This document shows, piece by piece, positions 32,376-45,074 of a DNA stretch of 64,000 nt. The notes below the pieces were generated by a model. It saw only the letters and a list, made by a program, of their open reading frames with translations, searched no databases and had not been told where the DNA came from. Within the stretch, counting starts at the first letter, position 1; each line of letters starts with the position of its first letter. The translations under genes and the position numbers were made by a program. Origin of the DNA: Macrocystis pyrifera (lineage: Eukaryota > Sar > Phaeophyceae > Laminariales > Laminariaceae); assembly GCA_031763025.1 (NCBI GenBank), contig JASSKH010000001.1, positions 22,321,840 to 22,385,839 on the forward strand, read 5' to 3'.

Positions 32376-35300
32376 CTAGATATACAAGTACGTGAAGGCG
32401 TAAAGCAAGTCGCAGATGGCCACCATATAATACGGAAAGGAGACCGAATACCCCGACAGCAAGCCGGTCAGGAAGTGCGAAAAGGTCCCCTGGATACCCT
32501 TGATGCAGTGCTGCCACCCGAAGAAGGCCCCCACGCTCGCGGTTCCCGCCGATCGCGCCATCACCGCCCCCGCCGTCGACTCCCGCACGATATAACACAG
32601 CCCCTTGAACGCCATCAGGTGGTGCAACTCCCGCAGCGTTCCTACCGCGGGGACGCACGCGACCAGCCCCGCCATCAACACACACATGAACGCTGCCACG
32701 GCGCGATCGCCGCCCATCCTTGCCGCGGCCCCTTCGCTTGAAGACCCGCCCGCCAGCCGCACAAGCCACGGGATGAGGGGAGTCATCGGTACCAGTACCC
32801 TGCACAGCGAGCGCGAGCTCGTGATCCCGGCGAGCACCGACGCGCCACCCGAGAACTTGAGCGCCACCAGAGGCGCCAGGTCCTGCGCCGGCCGTATCGC
32901 CTGCAGCACGAACGTGACGAGCACCAGCCGCTCCTTTATCATCCCCTTGAACACGCTCACCAGAGCGCGGCTGGACGCGCCAGCCGATCCGGGCCTCGCC
33001 TTATCACCTCCCTCCCCCTCTCCGCCGGCACCCTTGCCTTTTGGGGGAGGGTCGAAGGCGCTAATGGCTCCGTCGCTCGACGCACACCCATTAGCTCCGC
33101 CGGCGGCCGTTCCCCCCCCGTTCACCTCCACCACCCCCGGCGTTCCTTCTCCATGAACGTTTCGACGGCGGAGACCATCGCTCCCTGCGCTGCCGCTTCG
33201 TTCGTCACCCAGACCGCCCGCGAGTCCGTCCACCCCTCCCTCCGCTCCGATCCCCGCGGGCGGCTGAGGCAAAAGGTCCTTCTCCCTCCCACCGTTGAAG
33301 TAGTCGGCAAGGTCGAGCCCGCTCACCTTCTTGCCTACCTCCGCGAGGTCTCTGGCGCCCTCGATGAGGTACTCCTTTGCACCCTCGATGAGGTACTCGC
33401 TTACGACCCGGCTCATGCGCTGCCCTCGGCTGCCCTCGGGTCGAGTGTCCACGAAGGTTATCTCGACGATGATCGCTGAGATGATCATGGTCGAGGCAGC
33501 GAGCGTAAGGATCGCGTCCGCACTGTCTCCCGTCCAGGCGATCAGCGCGGGAGCCGCAAGGTACGCACAGCCCCACGAGGCTGAATGCTGGGAAAAGGCT
33601 GAGGACTGCCACTCCTGAGGCACCTGTTGTTCGTTTCGATGGGAAGGGTGGGGCAGGGGGGAGGGTCAGAACAGCATTTCGCATGAGCAAGCCCAGTCAA
33701 GTCAAGTCAGCAAAACGTTTGACATTCAACCACGGGGTCTTGTTTCTGTTCGGCGAAACAGTGGCCCGAGATCTCAAGTCAAAATATAAAAATACTTGGT
33801 CCCCCAGGGTCTTATGCTCATACCACTACGACCATGCACCACATGAGCACACTACCCCTCGGCCCGCACCTCGGTTCCTGCTTTAATTGTGCTTGTGGCG
33901 CATTTGGACTACCGTACAACCCCTTCCAGCGCTCGTCGACGCTGTCAAATTGTGATTGTGATCATAAGTGTGATAGCGCTGCGTACTCGTAAAGTACGGG
34001 CCCGCTGTTAAAAAGTATCGAATTCAGAATCTGGGGCTCGATTTTTTCCAGACACGTATCAGAGGTAAGCAATTTAGCGCTTAAACTTGTAGTAAATAGA
34101 GAGCAGGTACTCTACTATAGCACCCAAGTACCATAAATAGCGCTTTCCACGCAATTCTGTACCTGGTAGGCGAAAATGTTCTCATGTTGGCCACAGTCTT
34201 CAAGAGTCAAGAGTGTACCAATGGTTATGAACAGTCAAATTCCCCTCCTGCAGACATACTGGAGCAGTACCGTACTGTGCCGAAATTCAGACTCCGTGAT
34301 ACCAAACCGATGTCCACGTTATCCTACGCAGCCGGCACTACTGCTTGTAGCCTATAGACCGCGGGGCGACGGGCGGACCATCTTGTGGACGAATATTTGG
34401 GTTTGCTTATTCGTACGTAGGAAGGATTGATACTGTTGTACTTGAAAAACCAACCCAAATGGGATCAAATTTGCCTCCGCCGGGGCCCCCTTGGACATTG
34501 GCCAGGCGAGGGGGGCGAAGGGGGGCGGGCGTACTCATTTGTTTCTTGCCCTAGTCATTTGACCATTGACCACGCATCCCTTTCGAGACGGAGCACCATT
34601 CCTGGGAGGGGGGGGTGCTACCATTAATATTAGTTACTTACTACGCTGGCTTCGCTCCCCGACTATTGACAAGCCGTCAAGTCCAGCTAACCCACAGCCC
34701 TTACGAATGAGCTGCGAATACCTCCTTCCCCACGTGGTCCCGTTATCCCCTCTTGTGAGTGTGTGTGTGTGAATACAGCAGCAGCGCGGCAGTCCGAGCA
34801 CAGAGTCCGTCATCTACCTGGAACGCTCGGGCCACGAGTACACACATACGCCGCCCTCTCTCAGGGACTCAGGGGTGCCGAGCACAAGCACATGGCTCGA
34901 GGTGGGACAAACTCACCGATACTAGTCTACTGTAGTGCTGGACCTTCTACTCACCAGCTACAGCCGAGGAGCGGTCATGTATGTACGAGTACTACTGTTC
35001 GGCAATAAAAGGCAACAGCTGGCGATAGTAGGGGGTGTATTTCAGAAATACACAGCGTTGAATTTTCAAGCTATTAACAGAGATTTTTGCAGTGACGCGT
35101 TCAGCACTCTTTTTATCGCTGTATCGCTGCTGTCGCGTGGTTTTGGAGATGGGGAGCAAGTAAGCAGCAAGTACTGCTCCTTCCACCTTCCGCCTTCCTC
35201 TTGCGGTACTTCTGTAATATTTACTTTACCAGGGAAATAATAAATACCATACATTCCATGAAACTAAAGAATCGACGTTGGGGGTGAAGCCCTTCAGGGG

Positions 35301-38300
35301 CCAAGGTGTTCGTAGCGAGATATCGTACTGCGACAGTGATAAAATTACATTACTGATTAGCAAAAATGACCCACATTTTGAGACGTGGATGAGTACAACG
35401 CCTCTCAAACGCGCAGCGGGAGAGTACGCAGCAGCAGGGGGAGTACGACAACTATCATGCTGTGCGCGCGTCGTAGACCTGGTTGCACTGCTGCTGTAGA
35501 TCGGGTTCTACGTTCTGCAGTAAGTTCTAAGCTCTACAGTTTGTCCTCCCTTACCATTACCCCCCTTCCTGGCCTAGCTTAGACTAAATGGTTGATAGTT
35601 TCCGAGGAAGCCGTCTAATTGCAGTCCGCGGACTGAGAGAAACCAAACGTCCAGTTTCATCCTACAAAATTCAGCCCCGATTATGGTGCATCACGCCTTC
35701 GCGGCTAATCGGGTAATTAAACAACCTGGGGCATTTCGAGGGTTCATAAATCCGTTGGGATGACGTCTTGGTTGGATCAGGGTGCCAAGCGGGGGCTGGG
35801 AAAGCTGGACATTTTTTGGCTTGTCGATGTCTCTCATAGCCCGTGAACCGCAAGTAGGCACGCCTCATTCCGAGAGGGTTTCCCACGGTGCCCGCAGTTA
35901 GGGCTAGGATTACGGGTCATACGGTTGACAGACAAGTACCTGATCATCCAACATTCGAAGCTGCGTCAAGGTCTATAGACTAATAGTCTACACGTCAATA
36001 GAGCCCTCCCTACCCCAGCAGCCCGGGGCGCCCCAAGTGGCCGATGCTGTTGCACTGTTCATTTCGTAGCATCAGCCGGCGACCGTCGACGTTAAGCCAG
36101 CTGTAATTGGACGTTTTTCAGCCGCTCGCCCGGAAGAAGGGCAAAATCAACCCCAAATATACTATTAATACGAAAGAAACGTTTAATACGAAACAATTTA
36201 CAAGCAACACAATTAATAATAATCAATACTGCAAACAGGGACGCACGACCAAAAGACAAAACAACACCACACTCCGAAATAGGTCACAGTGAAAAAAAAA
36301 ACGGTGGGATGGGAGTTCTGGACGAACTTACGAAAAGTGTTTGCTTTCAAAGATACATTTACTTGGTGCTATTAATAGTATACCTCCCCCCCGGTTCGGG
36401 TTTCGAAAGGGATATAAAAATAGCACGAGGGTGTCGGACTTTTTGTTTTACGAGCACCCTTGCAGCGTAACTTACTAACTCAACTCGTGAATTGTCAAGA
36501 GTTAATTTCATCCACCCATGACCTGGCCTCTGGCCGTCCTCCGATCCACGCGCGCCTGGAGGTGGCATGTTCTTCACATGCCAACTCGAAGGACTCTTGC
36601 CGTTTGAAGAACGTTCGACTTCCGGAAGCGGGAGGACTGGAGGGCGGCCAGGTCATGGGTGGGCGAACTCAAATATTCGCAATGAATTGAAATACGAGTA
36701 GCGCGAATGAATGATTCATACCAGTGGTATATGTATTGGGAGACGATACTCGCACTAGTAATCGGACAATGCTAGGTATGCTGTCCATGAAATACTGAAA
36801 CCTAATTATCATACCGTCGGATACGTGGATCGAAAAAGCCGGTTTCCGACCGGAGAAAAAACGGGTTTTCGTGTTACACTGATGTTGAAAAAGAGCCTTG
36901 CCGATCCCACCTTTATCGATCGGGAAACCCGATCCACTCATCCCGTAAAAAACCTCCAGTCTCTCTGCACCCCTCTAAACACACGGTCACACAGCACAGC
37001 ACCAGTCTAAACGCCCCTCCGATGTTAGGTTGACTGCTTTACTGCTGCCGCTGCTCTACTGCTGCTGCTCATAGCGCAGCACCTCCTACGTAGAGCCCGC
37101 GAGCAGTACACGGCGCAGTTTTCAGAGTATGTTCGCCTGCAATGCTCTAAAGAGCACGAAAAGTACAAATTCCATCCGACTGCCGATAGGGAAGGCATCC
37201 AGACACACCCCGTCGGAGTTACACTGGATCGGGAACCGACCTTCCCGATTATTCCAATCTGAAGGCGTAAGAATTAGCCTAACCTTTCTTCTGGAGAAAT
37301 AATGGGGATTACATTCAAATATGAATGTAGTTGAGTGACGATGACAGCATCGGCCGGGACCTCTGCTAGTAATATATACCCTGGTACGTAGCTGTTAGAG
37401 AATGGTAAGCGTAGCGTCCGAATTACAACGGAAGGACTTGTACGCCGTACGACACGCACCCGCGACGATACTACAGTACACGTACTGCTGTCCTCCCGCG
37501 GTCGCACTGCCAAAGGCCAGTAGGCGGTCGACATCACCATAATTTCCAACTCCAATGTTTGTCGCCATGCACTGCCCCACGAGGGAGAGGGCTAACAACA
37601 AAAGAGCTCAGCGTGGGACGGGGTAGTAGTCCCGCAGGAGGTAAATCGGATCAAGTTCCGATGGCCCTCGCCGGCACCAACGAGGAGAGGAGTTGCGGGG
37701 GGTCAGTCTCGTCGGATATCACTGGCGACGGGACGAAACGACAATCATGAGGGTGGTTGGCGAAACACAAAACCTGCTCCAAAGGAAACTATTATTAATA
37801 CTAGCGTTGCTTCTGCAATCGAGTTCCCTGCCGACGACGTCAATGTGGGACGGTTACGTAACAGGTACTCGTAGATCTCTTCGGTCAGGTATGGGTGGGA
37901 CACGCCGAGGTGGGTTGTGTGGAGCACCCACGCAACCACACTCTCGGGGGTCAGCAACGAAAATATTATCTCAGGCTCACCCTGCCGAGGCGACAGGACT
38001 TGAAGAGAGGCCCCAAGTGCACCACCACCTTGCAAAAAAACTCGATATGCCACAACCACTGATGTCTGACTGGTCGAACTTAGACTTTCGGGCCGCCGTT
38101 ATTTCTCGGGGGAAAACGCCAAAAAAACACTCGGCCTGCTACCGCCTGCCTCTGCTGCCCTCCATCCCCCCAAATTGTTCGGGCTAGGGTAAGGGTCAGG
38201 GTCGGGTTGGTTGGGTCTGGGCCGATGTGCAAGATAAAAATTAACCTGAAGGGTGTTGCACGAGGTAATATGTAATATACAAGGTGCTGCAATCAGACGC

Positions 38301-40685
38301 ACCCGGATTTAAAGAGTAATTAAGCAAGAAGGAGGCGGAATCTTTTACTTTTGAGTGTGTTACACACATTTACTATTAATAGTATTAATAGTAGTATTAG
38401 CAGTAGTGCTGCCATATAATATGCGGCCTATGAAGCGACTTCAAGTAGTACCAGTATCGTACATACTACATGTAGTACTGCAGCAGTATTAATACAGTAA
38501 ATACGAGGCCCTGCTTTACAGTTTACAGTTTACAGCATTGCCAGACAGGGGCATATGATTTCTTCAGTTGATTAATGTGTCACCTGGTACATCCTTCTTG
38601 CCTCTCGGGTTAAAACCCTTTTAGTACCGTAGTCCCGTTTTGGGGACAAATCACTTGGAATTAGACTGGTTTGTCCCCAAATCCGGACTGCGGTACTAAA
38701 GTGACACCATCACATCATCGCGTCCGTCGGCATAGTATCTCCGAGGGATGGAGGGATTTTTATCTTCTCGTGGCAGCAACACATTCCACAGCAGTTCCGA
38801 GCTCCTTTACGCACAGAGAGTGTAAGTAGTATTTTATTTTCGAGAGAAAATATTGCAGGTACTTCGTGTACTCGCAGTACTTCCGATGCATGTACTACGG
38901 GCACTGCGAGTACTTCGGATGTGTGTACTGCGGGTACAGCTTAAACTCGGGGTCCTGTACTGCTCATGCTCCCAGCACTCGCAGCAGTGTTTGGGCCTTC
39001 GGTGCTGCTCATACTCCCAGTACTCCCAGCATTTATGATAGTGTTCACGCACGCTGCCAGCACTAGACCATTATACTGCAGTACCGGTACTCACTTGAGT
39101 ACATTATTCTCGGTATGCTGGGAGCATTCATTAACGCTGCTGTCCTCATGTCAAAAACAACGAGTCCCAACAGAAGCACTCAACTACGAATGCAACACGT
39201 GGAAACCGTGGTATTAAACAGTAAGGGTAAGTTACTGCTGACTGCTGACAGCATGCACAGCAGCGTCTACCTCGTACTGGACTGGATATACCAGTACTGC
39301 ACTGCTGCTCTACAAAATAGGAAAGCGGAAGCATCATTCAAAAGCTAGCTTCTGAAATGCACCAAGGGGCAAGGGTCAGGTTGACTGCCGTTTATAGTCT
39401 AGACTACGAGTACTGACTGCCACCGAAGGCATACTCGTAGGAATCGGAGATAAGAGCCACGCGAGGGTGTACGCATACCGCAGCGGCTTCTACTCGTCGT
39501 ACCTTTTGCGACTCTCGAATGCGGGCAGACCACAGCTCCAGTGCTGCTACTGCTGCTGTGTGATAGCAAAGGCGACGCACGTACGACGACTATACACGTA
39601 TGATATCGGCCCGGCATCAGCCAAAAAATAAATGCACATCCACAGAACACGCCACCAGGTATCGTTGTTGCTGTAGACCCCTCTTGCAGCCGAACCAAGT
39701 AACAGGAAATAAACGCGGGCGGGGGGCGGGGGTGGGGCGTCTCTCGTACAAATCTACTTGTCTTATCCTTTCCGACGACAACTGCAACGGGCAATAGCAA
39801 AGCCCATATCGTGCGGAAATAGTCATTTGCCATTTATATCGACAAGTAAGTGGACATTTGGACTACTCGCACGCGGGCAAGCAAGCAAGCACACAACGCA
39901 CATAACCTGAAGCATTGACACACCGCAGACAGCATGTACCACCCCGAGCTCACCGTATCTCTTATGTACGCGTGCATCAGCGCGCCATTTGCCGCGAAAC
40001 ACCCCATCAGCAGCCGGCAAACGATCAATCCGTGGATGCTGTACTGCCCCCACACCTTCGTCACAAAGAACGAAAAAGCTCCGCCCAGCAGCGTGACCAC
40101 CAACGCCTGCCTTCGTCCAACACGGTCGCTCAGGAACCCTATCCATGGAGCGGAAATCATCTTGGTGAGGTAGTACCCGGACATGACCAACCCGTAGGCC
40201 ATGCCGCGCCAGGCTTCGCGCACCCCCTCGGAGCCCAGATCGTCTAACCCCTCCGACACCCTAGGGTAAATGAGCCGGTTCGCCATGAATGGAAGCACCG
40301 GAAGGGACGTCGTGTAACTCACGGCGTACACGCACGTGGCGAGGTTGCGCGCTGCCAGCAATACCTTGAACCAGTCCCGTTTCCTGCTGCGCCGCGTCCC
40401 AGACTGGGTGTGCGGGTGGTCGGAGCTGTCCCCCTGCGTAGACTCCGAATCGCAACGCCCCAGCGATGAGATGCTCCCCGTGTCCGAGGAGTCCGCTCGC
40501 CCGCTGCTGCTGCTGTGGTGGTGGTGGTGGTGATGTCGCGTGCGGTTATCATCGGGCAACCACCATGATTCCTGCGCGACAGGCGGACGGTCTTCCACCC
40601 CCGCCCACCCCGCGAGACGCCTGCGCAAGCTCGTCTTCAGGCTCTCGGGCTGGGGAGGGGACCTCAAGCGTCCCGACGAATGCAT
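32376..40685 (-). CDS. Major facilitator superfamily transporter, two exons
   Basis: Exon 1 is 40685-39954 (ATG to ...IRDT, 244 codons); exon 2 is 33623-32376 (VPQEWQSSAF... to the stop, 415 codons). A phase-0 GT-AG intron of 6.3 kb lies between them. The 659-residue product has a cytosolic His/Ser-rich N-terminus. Exon 1 carries TM1-TM4, including the MFS signature GFLSDRVGRRQALVVTLLG after TM2 and CRLLMGCFAANGALMHAYI in TM4. Exon 2 continues with TM5-6 (SWGCAYLAAPALIAWTG, ILTLAASTMIISAIIV), then a central loop of about 170 residues with a direct repeat EYLIEGA/EYLIEGA. The C-terminal half follows (LVTFVLQAIRPAQDLAPLVA to FPYYMVAICDLLYAFTYLYI). MFS proteins move small solutes by alternating access. 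The substrate cannot be told; the layout recalls ZIFL or tetracycline-type drug:H+ antiporters. Confidence 0.88.
34512..34612 (-). mobile_element. LINE 3'-end fragment, same family as 4360-5420
   Basis: GTACTCATTTGTTTCTTGCC, CATTTGACCATTGACCACGC and CTTTCGAGACGGAGCACCAT match the 3' UTR of the LINE at 4360-5420 almost base for base. A G-rich tract to the left stands for the tail. It lies in the MFS intron. Confidence 0.8.
34613..36509. other. MFS intron, no other gene recognised
   Basis: A GTGTGTGTGTG run lies near 34755-34771. A minus-strand frame at 35671-35886 (MGNPLGMRRAYLRFTGYERH) is open but unrecognised. Otherwise unremarkable. Confidence 0.4.
36510..36665. repeat. 156 bp imperfect inverted-repeat element
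   Basis: The left arm CCACCCATGACCTGGCCTCT then GGCCGTCCTCC faces the right arm GGAGGACTGGAGGGCGGCCA then GGTCATGGGTGGGCG. Arms of about 33 bp enclose about 88 bp. It is MITE-like; no second copy was seen in the window. Confidence 0.7.
36666..38617. other. MFS intron, no other gene recognised
   Basis: A minus-strand frame at 37601-37395 starts MLLALSLVGQCMATNIGVGN, but there is no splice or homology support. The rest shows only short TACTAC/TTAATA repeats near 38370-38500. Confidence 0.4.
38618..38701. mobile_element. TTTTAGTACCG-family palindromic element, copy B
   Basis: 84 bp, CTTTTAGTACCGTAGTCCCG ... CCGGACTGCGGTACTAAAG. It is the copy closest to 7994-8077; the centre ACTTGGAATTAGACTGG is identical. 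Confidence 0.87.
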
Positions 40686-41218
40686 CGGCTACCACCGGGG
40701 TGCTACTTTGCTCAAGCAGGGGTTGCTCCTCCAGCCTTGATCAGCGCAAACAGGGTGTCGCCTATATTGGTTCGCTGTGTGGAAAACTCAAAACTTGCAG
40801 CAGCTGCAGCAGCAGCAATCGTAAAGAATTCGAACACCGAATAGAGACGTACCAAATGAAAATGATGTGGCCTTTCCCAGAGGACGCACCTCGCCAGCAT
40901 GCAACTACCTGCAGGGGTGTTGCCCAGGTCCCCAGGCACTAGGCACCCCAGGTCGGAAGGCCACTCGGCACGCTGCCCAAGCAACCTCCCTCCACTTTTT
41001 TTAAATATCCCCGGATCCCTGTTCCCCGTTAAAAAAAAAAAAAAACAGACGCGTCGCACTTCCGGGGTGGCACGATGACGCTACGTTGGTCAACATTTTT
41101 TATTCTGTCTCTCAATTTACTTTATTTGATCAAACAATTGATCTGATTGTGATCGATTCTTCCGCTGCGTTATACTCATATCGCATGAGTGGTTGTGTGT
41201 GCCACCGAGTACCAAAGA
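40686..41218. promoter_or_regulatory. 5' flank of the MFS gene
   Basis: It contains a CAGCAGCTGCAG run near 40796-40815 and an A run at 41030-41045. No core promoter motif could be picked out. It must hold the 5' UTR and promoter of the minus-strand transporter. Confidence 0.35.
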
Positions 41219-41390
41219 TGTCAGGAGACATGTCAAGCAACGCAAAACGTGCGCTGTCAAGGGTGTAGGGCCAAGTGTTCATGTCTAAAACCTAATAATT
41301 TGGTGTCAGTCAAGGAATGTCAAGGGCAAAGTTGCTGTCTGTTATCTGCGTCAAGGGCTGAAAGTAAGTGCTGTCTCCCGACTCCTGACA
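41219..41390. mobile_element. MITE-like element with TGTCAGGAG termini, copy 2
   Basis: TGTCAGGAGACATGTCAAGC ... GTGCTGTCTCCCGACTCCTGACA pattern; a 5 bp insertion near the right end compared with copy 1. GTCAAGG-rich interior. Confidence 0.8.
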
Positions 41391-41479
41391 TATTTGCCGA
41401 CTACTGCTGCTGTACGTACAGCACACTGCATTGTGCATGCTGGAATGGGTGTTGGGTGTTGAACTTTGGACTTTGCATC

Positions 41480-41578
41480 GCTTTTAGAACTACTGATGTA
41501 GCTGCAGTCTCGTGTTGGGGATCAACCACGTGGAATTTGAGTGGTTTGTCCCCAAAACGCGACTGCGGTTCTAAAAGC
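41480..41578. mobile_element. TTTTAGTACCG-family palindromic element, copy D (diverged)
   Basis: GCTTTTAGAACTACTGATGT, then GCAGTCTCGTGTTGGGGATC, and the end AACGCGACTGCGGTTCTAAA. It has about 15 extra bases in the left arm relative to copies A and B. Confidence 0.75.
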
Positions 41579-42439
41579 TCTTGCACCATCTACGAATGAA
41601 TGGTATTTTTGGGGTTGGTGGTGACGTGAGTACTACTTTTACTACCACGGGTATGTACCCCACTCCGCCCGGTTGGGCCGCAAGATTACGCATCTTTCAT
41701 GCCAGGCATCCCAGCCCAGGTTTATTATTTGGTGTTGTATACAGGAGTAACACGAAGTCAGTCATCGTTGCCACCAAACGCTGCCTCTCGGATCGCGCCC
41801 TCCCATGCCGTACGCCCTAGTGCAGTCTCTTTTTATTTTTGGGGGGATGAGGGAGGGGGGAGAGGGCGTTGCGTTCATTTTCATGCATCGTAGTCGCAGG
41901 GGCTGGGGGGGGGGGGGCGAAACTGTTTCGTGACCGTGCCTGAAAAAAAAACAAAAAAACGTACGTCTCATCATCATACACATGTATACGAGCGACTGAT
42001 TTTTGCCGAAAAAAATAAAGTACCTCGTGCTAAATCTGATGATTTTCATCAGAAAAAAAAACATCATCAAATGTCATGAGTGATTTGTGTGCGACGTGAA
42101 GTCACTTTAGTATTAATACGTCGTAGTATGTCGACGCCTCAACACGCTGACCGCGTTTGTTTGTCGGAGACAAAAAAAGTGCAGCATTAACCCGGCACAG
42201 CACTATAGCCGGCGACTCTACAGTAGGGAGCTCTATCCCTCTCGGGTATTTTCGCCCAATCTGTGCGTCTAGCCTCTAGACCACTGACTGCCTCCGGATA
42301 ATGTAACTGTCCTCGCTGTAGAGAGTAGCGACAACTGTTGACAGTGCTGGCACGCTCTTATCGTTCGTATTTGCTCCCGTAACTCGTCTCGTTGGTGGCC
42401 TTCGAAGAGTACCATATACATCGGGCTGCCACTCATAAC
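41579..42439. other. Intergenic; no gene recognised
   Basis: Space between the MFS gene and the 3' end of the TPR-oxygenase gene. A weak remnant of the poly(C)-tailed repeat (TTTTCATGCATCGTAGTCGC, with a G run at 41907-41919) is visible near 41877-41919. Confidence 0.45.
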
Positions 42440-45037
42440 TTAAAAGCCTTGGAAGCACAAGTCATACTCCGGCAGTCGCTTCAGTCGACTTACCGCGCCC
42501 CCAAAGCGCCTATTTTCCGCTCCGTCTACATCTTCCCAAACTCGCGGAACCGGCACAGGGGTCACCGGGGTCACCATCCCGTCAGCAGGACCCCCGTTTC
42601 CATCCGTCGGGACACAACAACCCCAACCCTCGGACTTCTTGCGGAATAGCGTTGGCCAAGTCGGCTCCGCTACTCTTCCCGCTAATGCTTGTCTCTTCTT
42701 GCCACCCCCATGATGGGGCATCTGCGGGAAGGGTTGGGCGGCCCCGGCGCCTGATGGTGGCCGGGAATTTGCTTCCCGTTGTGTCTTAGGCGTGGGCAGC
42801 GGTGCAGGCGGGCGGGATTGGATGTCCCTCCAAAAGGCAACCATCCACGTGACACGCATGCCTTCCCTCTCCTCGACGGGCTTTGGGTTGGTCCCATCGT
42901 CGCCGCCGCAGTCGTCGACGCCGTTGAACGCGTTGCGGTGGCACGTGCTACCGCCGTTGCCTCTGCCATCCCCACCGCGCGCTGCTTCGTCCCGTCTACC
43001 GTCCTCCTTGCCCGCGGGGTTGAGAAATCCGGACTGGTTGAAGCCGACCCTCTCTGGACCAACACCACCACTACCACTAACACCACCACCACTATCGCCT
43101 CCACCAACACCACCGCCAGCACTACTACCGCGATCGCCACAAATACCCCTGTGCTCTTCTTGAGCGGCGGCGTCCCCCGGATCGAGGGGGGGGGGGCTGT
43201 GGTATGCCGCGACCCGGAATGACTCCGTGCAGCACCCCACCGTCAAACATGCAAACGCGATTCACTCGCGGGTGGACGATCCATCCCCTGTCAGCAAGCC
43301 GCTTGGACGTCAGACGCTGTGTGGTTACGAGGGTGGGGCCTCCCACATCGCCGGTCACGTACACCACAACGCTGAATACGCAGCAAACGCGACGCAACAG
43401 CACGACGACATGACACGACAAAGAGGAGGAAAGGAAAATGAAGCAAGGTGAGCGAACCGGGCGGTCACTGGCGGGACCGGCCGACCGATCGTTGTTTGAT
43501 TATTTTTCGCTTTTGACGTTTGTCCACCTCTTGGTCCGCGTTATTGTTATCGTTTGTTGCTTCTTGCCGAGCGAGACTAATTCTCTCCCCGGCGCTCCTT
43601 CTCGGCCCTCATACATACTAGTGGCAGGGGACGGTGCACTCTGCACACGATCCAACTCTTTTCTTCACCAGACGCGAAAAACCTCAAACACCACAGCTTT
43701 CCCGCCGGCACTACGTAGCATCCCCCAAAAATGAACCAGCACAATACACATGAATAACCAGGCCAAAAACGATGAACCCTGCCGGAGCGCTTATTAACCA
43801 AAAGAAATGTTGAAGACCTACCTTTAACCCGTCAAGGACTCTGTCGATACATGGTACCATTTTTAGAGTGAGGAGTTCCTTGACGGCTGTTCGTCAAAAG
43901 GGGCAAAAGAGTGCTGTCAACCGGCGTATTAGCGACTTGGCAACGAAGCAAGCACGTAGATGACATGAACTTTACTATATAATGCGGGCGCAACCTTCAC
44001 CGCCACGCTCTTGCCGAAAATGCTGACATTGCTACCGTAGCTGGCGAGGCCATTGACGTACCTCACGATAGGGTTGCGGACGCCTCCACGTCCTTCATTG
44101 TCGGAGTCGAAGTGCATCTGGTGCCCGCTCGAGTGGGGCCGGCGGTGGGCCCACCACTCCACGAATTTTGCTTCCTTGACCGCGGGAAAGCTTCGCTCCG
44201 CTAAGGCCCTCACACGGCCTATCACCTGCAGCCGCGGCCGAGGTCCGTGTCGAGTTCGCCCAGGGGGGGGCGTCGGAGGGAGTTCTTGCAGCAATTCATA
44301 ACTGATTCACCAATGCAAAATGTATCCCATACTAGTTCCAAGTAGTTTGGCTCCAAAAACGTGGGTGAAATCCTAAAGGGATTAAATCGCGAACGTCGCA
44401 TCTCACCTGCTAGGTCCGTCGACGGCACACCCCTCCAGCAGGGTGCGGAAAAACGAACGCCTTGCCTGTCTTTAGTTCTCTAGGGACAAAGTTGTTCGGA
44501 ATTTTACAGAATCCCCCCCCAGAGAGTCTATTTCTTTCGCAGGCTTATATCGATGTCGCGCTGTATACCTTTGAGTCGCAACGTGTCTTGTACTTGTTAC
44601 ACGAGACTGTCCGTTACACCCCCCCCGCGCCTCATGCGCTGCACGGTTATTAGCTGCTGCTGTACCACTGTTGGAGCGGAGAAAGCAACGGGACTGTAGC
44701 ACGAGAAGCAGCTCCAGCAGCGGCGGCAGCAGCAGCGGTGTCGCAGGCGCCGGCGACGGTGTTTACGGCGGAGGCGGTCCCCGTGTGCACACCTGCTCAA
44801 TGCTAGTCTGGTGCGGTCCCTCCAGGCTGTGTATATAGCTGAAGTACCCGGGGGTGCCGGTCTCACTGTTGTAGCCGTGCTCGCTCCAGAACCGCGACCG
44901 GCTTCCGAAAGCTTCCTGCAGACATCATCATCGAGAAACGCATATTGTATCATACGTATTAACCCCTCTTACAGCAGGAGGCAGCTCGGAAGTGTAGGGG
45001 CCGATTTGCATGGCATAATGGGGGGGGGGGGGGGGGG

Positions 45038-45074
<37 letters not shown>

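Noticed and set aside
37395-37601. Small secreted protein starting MLLALSLVGQ
   Set aside because: Short, no splice or homology support, and inside the intron of the MFS gene.
42440-42494. Donor GTAAGT at 42493 as the end of the oxygenase exon
   Set aside because: The frame reads on to a plausible C-terminus (YDLCFQGF) and stop, and no downstream exon was found.
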